NCBI GenBank assembly: GCA_030619185.1
Contig: JAUXBW010000152.1
Span: forward strand, 1 to 5,656
DNA length: 5,656 bases
DNA from: Methyloprofundus sp.
GTDB taxonomy: Bacteria; Pseudomonadota; Gammaproteobacteria; Methylococcales; Methylomonadaceae
Direction: 5' to 3'
The translations under genes were made by a program, and so were the position numbers. Numbering within the stretch: the first letter of the stretch is position 1; every line of letters begins with the position of its first letter. The notes under the pieces were generated by a model. That model ran no database searches. It saw only the letters and a program-made list of their open reading frames with translations, and was not told where the DNA came from. This document shows, piece after piece, positions 1-4,748 of this stretch.

Positions 1-25
1 ACAATTTTTGCTTAAATAATTCAGT

Positions 26-300
26 AAGGCGTGGCTTAAGCTCAACTTTACCTCGTGTTAGGGAATGGGAATTAAATAAGTTGTGCATTATCGCGCAGAT
101 TTTTTGTTTGTCTTCGTTTGTGTAGCAACAGACGCATAGCTGGCTACGTAACTGTTGCTACACGGACGAAGACGGACAAAAAGCAAGTGAGAATGTGCAA
201 GTTATTTAATTCCCATTCCTAGGTGGCGCGCAAACAAAAACGCTACCCAATATCGGACAGTTATTTATTTCCAGCCCCCTAAAGCCACGTCCTACGCCTT
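26..300. repeat. Outer nested inverted-repeat pair around the palindrome
   Basis: AAGGCGTGGCTT at 26-37 reappears in inverted form at 282-300 (AAGCCACG at 282-289, then ACGCCTT at 294-300), with a few extra bases in the right copy. The right side also carries GTTATTTATTTCC (260-272), a close direct relative of GTTATTTAATTCCC (201-214) in the inner palindrome's right arm. The whole block 26-300 therefore looks like two related palindromic repeats nested or stacked. It accounts for most of the gene-free leader of the window; apart from these repeats I see no gene in 1-305. Confidence 0.5.
61..220. repeat. Large imperfect palindrome, MITE-like element
   Basis: The segment folds back on itself almost end to end. 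The outer arms GGAATGGGAATTAAATAA (62-79) and its exact reverse complement (202-219) match over 18 bp. The inner arms GTGTAGCAACAG (120-131) and CTGTTGCTACAC (152-163) match over 12 bp. A TAGC/GCTA pair (137-140, 143-146) sits near the centre, and the stretches between are diverged but recognisable (for example TCTTCGTTT at 111-119 against GGACGAAGA at 164-172). No open frame of its own is convincing. A non-autonomous transposable element (MITE) or a long intergenic palindromic repeat fits best. No clean target-site duplication is seen. The assignment to a mobile class is inference; the palindrome itself is directly visible. Confidence 0.75.
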
Positions 301-317
301 TGTTGTAAAATAACCTG

Positions 318-323
318 TATAAT
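318..323 (+). promoter_or_regulatory. Probable -10 box of the operon promoter
   Basis: A perfect sigma70-type TATAAT lies at 318-323, about 37 bases before the TTG start at 360, so a transcript would begin near 330. No good -35 hexamer is found at 16-18 bases upstream; that position falls at the right-hand end of the repeat block (around 295-300). TG directly abuts the box (316-317) but is one base out of register for a classical extended -10. Hexamer match is seen; promoter function is inferred. Confidence 0.4.
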
Positions 324-359
324 CTTAAAAAATCAGTTTGTTTAATTGCCTTACTTAAC

Positions 360-1682
360 TTGACAGCACCTATCCAGCCAACCATTTCTCTAGCTACTAG
401 CCTGAAAAAAACGCTAGCGATGCCTTTTTCTATTTGCGCCTCTGGCATTATGAATCGTGCTGACTTATTAGCCCACGCTGTTGCACTCAGTGAAAAACTA
501 CCTGACAACAACTATGCTATCAATCTGTGTCAGGATCGCTACCTGTTTATCGTTGCCTATCTCGCCGTTTGCATACGTAAACACATATCATTACTACCCT
601 CTAATCAAGCTCCAAAAAACCTGTACGACTTAAAGGAAAGTTACCCTGATAGTTACATACTCAGCGATAAGCAGAGCAAAGCCGATGTGTATATTACTGA
701 CGAACTATTAGAAAAAAGTACCCAGCCTTTTCCGCTTATCAATATTGATCGCCCTTTATCTATTTCTTTTACCTCGGGTAGCACAGGAACACCCAAAGCC
801 ATCCAAAAAACCTGGCGTGAGTTTCAGACCTCCGCTGAACTGGCTCTGCAGCAGTTTGATTTGCATAGCAAAAAAATCACCCTCGTTTCTACAGCCCCAA
901 TGCAACATATGTATGGTCTGGAAACTTCATTATTCTGGGTCTTGTTTTCACAAATGACACTGCACAACAGTCAGCCATTTTACCCAGAAGACATACGCAA
1001 TACATTGCATGGCGTAACAACGCCAAAGGTTCTGATTTCAACCCCTCGACACTTAAAGAGTTGCAGTCAGACTCAGGGCGTTTGGGGGGATATTACATTT
1101 ATTTTATCCTCAACAGCACCCATGGACATAGCACTGGCAAAACAAATAGAGCAGCAGCTACAGGCTCCTGTATTTGAACTATTTGGCAGTACCGAAACAT
1201 TATCTTTCGCCTCACGCCGGACGACTCACTCTGCAAAGTGGCAACCTTATGCCACGATCCAGCTAATAAAAAAGCAGCAGCAATTTGTTTTGCAGGGAGG
1301 GCATATTGCCAAAGCACAGATTTTAGATGATAATTTCAGTCTAGATAGCAATGGGCTTTTTACCCTGCTGGGTCGTTCCGCAGATTTAATTAAAGTCGCA
1401 GGCAAAAGAGCCTCTCTAAATGATCTTAATCATCAACTTATATCAATCGATGGTATTGAGGACGGTGTATTCTTTCCCGGCAATAATGAGCGTTTGTCTG
1501 CTCTGGTTGTTAGCCAGTTACCTAGGCAAGCCATTATCCGGCACTTAAAACAATCCATTGATGAAGTTTTTTTACCGCGTGCGATTTATTCAGTAACTGC
1601 CTTACCACGCAATCATCTGGGTAAAATTATTAAAACAGAACTAGAGCAACTCATACGGACATGTCCACTTGTTAGAAAATAA
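360..1682 (+). CDS. Adenylate-forming acyl/aryl ligase (ApeH-like)
   Basis: This is an ANL-superfamily AMP-binding enzyme that should activate a carboxylic acid with ATP and load it onto an acyl carrier protein or CoA. Visible motifs, numbered from the TTG start, are the phosphate-binding loop FTSGSTGTPKA (137-147), FGSTET (275-280, the A5 motif), GRSADLIKVAGKR (338-350, hinge and ribose-binding region) and a C-terminal PRNHLGKI with the candidate catalytic Lys422. At about 440 residues it is compact, like the ligases of aryl-polyene clusters and unlike 550-650-residue acyl-CoA synthetases. TTG360 is chosen because homologous N-termini seem to include the residues before Met21; ATG420 and ATG450 are in-frame alternatives and none has a strong ribosome-binding site. 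The reading frame is open back to a stop at 306. The next gene overlaps its end by 14 bases. In APE pathways this enzyme supplies the starter unit; its actual substrate cannot be read from sequence. Confidence 0.85.
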   Translation: MTAPIQPTISLATSLKKTLAMPFSICASGIMNRADLLAHAVALSEKLPDNNYAINLCQDRYLFIVAYLAVCIRKHISLLPSNQAPKNLYDLKESYPDSYILSDKQSKADVYITDELLEKSTQPFPLINIDRPLSISFTSGSTGTPKAIQKTWREFQTSAELALQQFDLHSKKITLVSTAPMQHMYGLETSLFWVLFSQMTLHNSQPFYPEDIRNTLHGVTTPKVLISTPRHLKSCSQTQGVWGDITFILSSTAPMDIALAKQIEQQLQAPVFELFGSTETLSFASRRTTHSAKWQPYATIQLIKKQQQFVLQGGHIAKAQILDDNFSLDSNGLFTLLGRSADLIKVAGKRASLNDLNHQLISIDGIEDGVFFPGNNERLSALVVSQLPRQAIIRHLKQSIDEVFLPRAIYSVTALPRNHLGKIIKTELEQLIRTCPLVRK

Positions 1683-1989
1683 GCAACACTATCGCATTCC
1701 AGCTACGCACCCATGTTTTGCCGGGCACTTCCCGGGCAATCCTATTGTTCCGGGTGTTGTGCTTTTAAATTACGTGCAGCAACAGCTATTAAACTGGCTC
1801 CCTGAATACTCTATCGACACTTTAGCCCAGGCAAAGTTTCTGCATCCTCTCACACCTGACCAGGAGTTCACTGTCAATCTCATTTATGTCTCTGTACATA
1901 AAATTAAATTCAGCTGTCACTGCGAAAACCGAACACTCGTGACAGGGTCATTTATTATCAAAGAAAAAACAGGCTCTGAAAATGACTAA
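1669..1989 (+). CDS. apeI: ApeI-like hotdog dehydratase
   Basis: A short single-domain hotdog-fold protein of 106 residues, the usual size of the ApeI family of 3-hydroxyacyl-ACP dehydratases. The diagnostic motif is HPCFAGHFPGNPIVPGV (14-30), closely resembling the GHFPG.PI.PGV loop and central helix start of FabZ. By hand alignment the FabZ catalytic Glu, located just after PGV, corresponds to Asn34 here, which suggests that it works as a partner subunit or uses a different geometry. The frame is closed by TAG at 1642-1644, and TTG1669 is the only start between there and the HP motif, with a weak GGA nine bases upstream. Overlap with the ligase (14 bases) and with the next gene (8 bases) indicates translational coupling. 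In APE biosynthesis ApeI works with ApeP, whose homologue is encoded further down the window, to dehydrate growing ACP-bound chains. A thioesterase role is a less likely alternative. Confidence 0.8.
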   Translation: MLENKQHYRIPATHPCFAGHFPGNPIVPGVVLLNYVQQQLLNWLPEYSIDTLAQAKFLHPLTPDQEFTVNLIYVSVHKIKFSCHCENRTLVTGSFIIKEKTGSEND

Positions 1990-2881
1990 AGCTTGGCAAG
2001 CGAGTAAAGAGCGCAGCACCCCTTTTACTTTACTGACAATACGCTGGATTGCCTTACATCTTGGCCGCCCCATCGCGCGAGGATTACTTTACCCCATTAC
2101 TTTATATTTTTTATTATTTGCCGGACCACAACGTAAAGCATCACAACAATATCTGACAAAAGTATTAAAGCGTAAAGTAACCTGGCTGGACAGTGCAAAA
2201 CATATACACGCTTTTGCATCCACTATTCTTGATCGTGTTTATTTACTGACCGGCCAGTTTGCTAAATTAGATATTAGCTTTCCCGCTGAAAACATCCCCT
2301 TAAGCTACAGTAAAAATGGCGTGGGCTGTCTACTGTTGGGGAGTCATATTGGCAGTTTTGAAGTATTACGCAGCTATGCCGTCAGTAACTATCCCCTGCC
2401 CATCAAAATTCTTATGTATGAGCAACAGGCTCCCATGATGGTGCAAGTGCTTAACGCGCTTAATGCGGATGTTGCCGATACTCTGATTTCTCTGGATGGC
2501 TCACCTAGCGGACTCCTGAAAGTAAAAGAAGCGATTGATTGCGGCACCACAGTAGGCTTGTTGGGTGATCGTATTTTAGGTGAAGGTAGTGAAAAAACAG
2601 TGATCTGCTCGCTACTAGGAGAGCCGGTTAAGATGTCAGCCGCACCTGTTCTCCTGGCCTCAGCCTTAAAGGTACCACTTATCGTATTCTTTGGTGTTTA
2701 CCTCGGAGGCAATCGCTATAAAATTCACTTTGAATTGCTTGCAGAAGAAGTCATTCTGCACCGAAAAACAAGACAACAGGATATACAGGCCTATACTCAG
2801 AAGTATGTAGATATTCTGGAAAAGCAAATGCTGGAAACACCCTACAACTGGTTTAATTTTTATGATTATTGGCAGATTTAA
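1982..2881 (+). CDS. LpxL/HtrB-type lysophospholipid acyltransferase
   Basis: A 299-residue member of the LPLAT superfamily (lipid A biosynthesis acyltransferase type), near the usual length of about 300. The active-site motif HX4E is visible as HIGSFE (His122, Glu127), followed by a GDR triad at 195-197 and the family's aromatic C-terminal end PYNWFNFYDYW (287-297). A hydrophobic stretch near residues 34-48 probably anchors it to the inner membrane. ATG1982 overlaps the preceding stop as ATGACTAA and has CAGG eight bases upstream. In aryl-polyene clusters enzymes of this family are thought to attach the ACP-bound polyene to a lipid or glycolipid acceptor; in some clusters the domain is fused to a glycosyltransferase, whereas here it stands alone. 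The acceptor is unknown. The gene is followed after 23 bases by the convergent end of brnA. Confidence 0.85.
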   Translation: MTKAWQASKERSTPFTLLTIRWIALHLGRPIARGLLYPITLYFLLFAGPQRKASQQYLTKVLKRKVTWLDSAKHIHAFASTILDRVYLLTGQFAKLDISFPAENIPLSYSKNGVGCLLLGSHIGSFEVLRSYAVSNYPLPIKILMYEQQAPMMVQVLNALNADVADTLISLDGSPSGLLKVKEAIDCGTTVGLLGDRILGEGSEKTVICSLLGEPVKMSAAPVLLASALKVPLIVFFGVYLGGNRYKIHFELLAEEVILHRKTRQQDIQAYTQKYVDILEKQMLETPYNWFNFYDYWQI

Positions 2882-2904
2882 AATGCGTTTTAGGTGAAAC
2901 CACC

Positions 2905-3189
2905 TTACCTATGATGAGCCTGAACATACTCTTTTAGAACATTATCCATACGCGTTTGCCAGCCTTTTCCAGTTCCTCTGAAATATGCCAACACCTCAGG
3001 AGACAAACGGATATTAATAGGCAATTTTGGATTATCTGATTTGGGTCGACCAACAGGCTTTAATTGTGAAAACTGAGCATCAGACAACTCATAAGTCTCT
3101 GAATCAGCTACTATGCCTGCATTGATCACGGCCTCTTCCGTGTCTGTAGGTAAGTCAAAAAACCGGCCTGATTTAGATTTTATCTGCAT
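2905..3189 (-). CDS. brnA: BrnA antitoxin
   Basis: A 94-residue antitoxin of the BrnT/BrnA type II system. The C-terminal half has the family's typical stretch PVGRPKSDNPK (45-55) followed by a ribbon-helix-helix-like region with INIRLSPEVLAYF (58-70), GKGWQTRMD (74-82) and VLKEYV (84-89). The RHH segment should dimerise and bind the shared promoter, while the protein wraps and neutralises BrnT. A strong ribosome-binding site GAGAGG (complement of 3199-3204) lies nine bases before the ATG, inside the end of brnT. The gene overlaps brnT by 17 bases, the usual toxin-first order. It runs convergent to the upstream acyltransferase gene and antisense to the operon direction. Confidence 0.93.
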   Translation of the reverse strand: MQIKSKSGRFFDLPTDTEEAVINAGIVADSETYELSDAQFSQLKPVGRPKSDNPKLPINIRLSPEVLAYFRGTGKGWQTRMDNVLKEYVQAHHR

Positions 3190-3442
3190 AACGCTTTACC
3201 TCTCTTCTATTTGCTTTTCTTAGACTGATAATTCGGCGCGTATTGCCTCTATCGGTATAAACAATACAATATACCCTAGTACCAATGGGTGCATAACCAA
3301 ACATACGTATTTCGTCATAATTATGCCGCCTATCTTGCTCTACCAATAATAAATCCCATTCAAGCAATCTAGCGTTGCCGAATGAGATACCATGCTTTTC
3401 AATATTAATGGCATTTTTATTTGTATCGTAAGTAATTTCCAT
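3173..3442 (-). CDS. brnT: BrnT ribonuclease toxin
   Basis: An 89-residue BrnT toxin, full length for the family. It begins with the characteristic ITYDTNKNAINIEKHGISF block (3-21), followed by a central DRRHNYDEIR segment (37-46) and the conserved C-terminal TRRIISLRKANRREVKRY block (68-85). BrnT proteins adopt a RelE-like fold and act as ribonucleases that halt translation; BrnA neutralises them. The ATG at 3442 is certain from homology, yet no Shine-Dalgarno sequence lies at normal spacing (only AGG about 14 bases upstream), and a candidate -10 box ends only nine bases before it, so the message may be nearly leaderless. The gene appears intact, with no frameshift. It is transcribed divergently from the ApeP-like dehydratase and opposite to the surrounding biosynthetic genes. 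Confidence 0.93.
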   Translation of the reverse strand: MEITYDTNKNAINIEKHGISFGNARLLEWDLLLVEQDRRHNYDEIRMFGYAPIGTRVYCIVYTDRGNTRRIISLRKANRREVKRYADKI

Positions 3443-3450
3443 GCAAAATA

Positions 3451-3494
3451 ATTGTACCTATATTTACATTTATTGTATATACATAAAATATACG
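3451..3494. promoter_or_regulatory. AT-rich divergent promoter/operator of brnTA
   Basis: On the minus strand TATACA (3479-3474) and TACAAT (3456-3451) are spaced 17 bases apart and form a plausible -35/-10 pair for brnT. The perfect 10-bp palindrome TGTATATACA (3474-3483) overlaps the -35 box. A second, looser TGTA-N8-TACA dyad (3453-3456 and 3465-3468) surrounds the -10 region. Such dyads are good candidates for BrnA binding, since BrnT/BrnA operons are known to be autoregulated. On the plus strand TTTACA (3463-3468) and TAAAAT (3484-3489), 15 bases apart, could form a weak promoter for the downstream apeP-like gene. Motifs are seen; function is inferred. Confidence 0.4.
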
Positions 3495-3593
3495 TTATTT
3501 GAGACCCTCAACCACCCTCGCATTTCAACGACAATCAACTTTATCCCAAACAATACTATCGCTCTTCCCGCTAAATTCAATGAAAAGCATACA

Positions 3594-4031
3594 ATGATAA
3601 ACAATAAGTCCTTAACCCAGGTACAATTTGCCCACCTGATTCCCCATGCAGGTTCAATGATGCTCATTGACCAAGTTGATTCATGGAGTAATAAGCAAAT
3701 TCACTGCACAACACAATCTCATTTAGCCAGTAATAACCCTTTACGTTTAAATAACAGCCTTTCAGTCATCCATCTCATCGAATATGGCGCACAGTCTATG
3801 GCGATTCACGGTGGTTTATTATCAGGCAAATCATCACCGGGATTTTTAGCGGCTGTGCGGGGAGCGCATTTTCATATTGACACCCTGGATAGTCTAACTG
3901 GCTCACTACATATCGTAGCGCTGGCAGAACTAAAAATAGAAAATGGCGCAGTCTACTCATTCAGCATCACCGATAATCAAGGCACTTTACTTCTTGATGC
4001 CCGGGCAACCGTTATTCATACACAACCATGA
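3594..4031 (+). CDS. apeP: ApeP-like 3-hydroxyacyl-ACP dehydratase
   Basis: A 145-residue hotdog-fold dehydratase of the ApeP family. The N-terminal motif IPHAGSMMLID (16-26) matches the FabA/FabZ-type PH...MLLVD active-site strand with His18 as the catalytic candidate; the central helix LIEYGAQSMAIHGGL (61-75) supplies candidate Glu63. It should remove water from 3-hydroxyacyl-ACP intermediates, pairing with the ApeI-like protein encoded upstream. ATG3594 is chosen although the frame stays open back to 3441: the extra 51 residues are encoded by the AT-rich brnT promoter region, have low complexity and do not resemble the family, and the resulting 145-residue length is normal. A weak GAAAAG lies six bases upstream. 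The stop overlaps the next start as ATGA, implying coupling with the ketoreductase. The 151-base gap before it contains the brnTA control region and possibly its own weak promoter. Confidence 0.85.
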   Translation: MINNKSLTQVQFAHLIPHAGSMMLIDQVDSWSNKQIHCTTQSHLASNNPLRLNNSLSVIHLIEYGAQSMAIHGGLLSGKSSPGFLAAVRGAHFHIDTLDSLTGSLHIVALAELKIENGAVYSFSITDNQGTLLLDARATVIHTQP

Positions 4032-4747
4032 AAAAAGCACTGATTACCGGCGGTAGTGGCGATATAGGCTCAGCCTTGTGCTATCGCCTCGCAGAAAACA
4101 ATATCCACGTCATTGTGCATAGCAATCATAACTACGAGAAAGCACAACAGATAGCTGAGGAAATCAAGCAACAAGGAGGCTCAGCCGAAGCCTGTGCCTT
4201 TGATGTTTGCGATGCAGAAGCCACCACAGCAGCCGTGGAAAAGCTCTCCGAATCAGGGCTAATTCAGATTATCATCAATAATGCAGGCATACATCGCGAT
4301 GCACCGCTTGCCGGCATGAGCCGACAAAACTGGATAGATGTTATCGATGTCTCCCTGCATGGTTTTTATAATGTCACCCAGCCGCTATTAATGCCAATGA
4401 TACAACGTCGCTGGGGACGCATTATTAATATGTCATCTGTTGCAGGTGTGATGGGTAATCGCGGCCAATGTAACTATTCGGCTGCAAAAGCTGCTTTAAA
4501 CGGGGCAACCAAGTCTTTGGCACAAGAACTGGCTTCACGAAAAATCACTGTTAATGCTATTGCCCCGGGTATTATTGAAGGCACAATGACTGAAAACAGT
4601 TTTGATAAGCAAATGATTAAAAATATCGTACCGATGAAGCGTGCGGGCAAACCTGAAGAAGTTGCGGCTCTTGCGGCCTTTCTATGCTCTGATGATGCCA
4701 GTTATATTTCCGGGCAAATTATTAACATCAATGGAGCAATGGCTTAA
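4028..4747 (+). CDS. fabG: 3-oxoacyl-ACP reductase (FabG/ApeQ-like SDR)
   Basis: A classical short-chain dehydrogenase/reductase of 239 residues that should reduce 3-ketoacyl-ACP with NADPH during chain elongation. Visible motifs are the cofactor loop TGGSGDIG (7-14), the NNAG motif (84-87), catalytic Ser137 in NMSSVAG, and YSAAK with Tyr150 and Lys154. The sequence VMGNRGQCNYSAAKAA (141-156) and the PGIIEG segment (180-185) are typical of FabG. The fourth tetrad residue, normally Asn in a TNL-type motif, is Ser109 (DVSLHGFYNV) by hand alignment to E. coli FabG Asn110. It follows the ApeP-like gene with a 4-base ATGA overlap, the same P-then-Q order as in described aryl-polyene clusters, so a dedicated polyene ketoreductase is more likely than the housekeeping FabG. 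The symbol is given at family level only. Confidence 0.88.
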   Translation: MKKALITGGSGDIGSALCYRLAENNIHVIVHSNHNYEKAQQIAEEIKQQGGSAEACAFDVCDAEATTAAVEKLSESGLIQIIINNAGIHRDAPLAGMSRQNWIDVIDVSLHGFYNVTQPLLMPMIQRRWGRIINMSSVAGVMGNRGQCNYSAAKAALNGATKSLAQELASRKITVNAIAPGIIEGTMTENSFDKQMIKNIVPMKRAGKPEEVAALAAFLCSDDASYISGQIININGAMA

Positions 4748-4748
4748 T

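Noticed and set aside
1..60. Possible minus-strand coding remnant at the left edge (reads as LTRGKVELKPRLTELF)
   Set aside because: The stretch is open and looks protein-like, but it is short, shares bases with the outer repeat arm (26-37) and runs off the window, so it cannot be supported as a gene.
206..511. Minus-strand open frame of 101 codons across the leader and the ligase start
   Set aside because: Its C-terminal third is a translation of the repeat block and its N-terminal part is antisense to the ligase; no recognisable domain or ribosome-binding site.
745..957. Plus-strand open frame of 70 codons inside the ligase gene
   Set aside because: Out-of-frame shadow that overlaps the P-loop-coding region; no domain.
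1099..1317. Minus-strand open frame of 72 codons inside the ligase gene
   Set aside because: Antisense shadow of a well-supported coding region; no family resemblance.
2892..2905. Hairpin AGGTG-AAAC-CACCT between the convergent acyltransferase and brnA ends as a terminator
   Set aside because: The stem is only 5 bp and neither strand has a U-tract directly after it; it also overlaps the brnA stop codon. Too weak to call.
3441..3593. A 51-residue N-terminal extension of the ApeP-like protein
   Set aside because: The frame is open, but the extension is low-complexity, rich in Tyr and Ile, encoded by the AT-rich brnT promoter and not part of the dehydratase family; ATG3594 gives the normal length.
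3470..3667. Minus-strand open frame of 65 codons upstream of brnT
   Set aside because: Antisense to the ApeP-like N-terminus and the promoter region; hydrophobic but without a start signal or family match.
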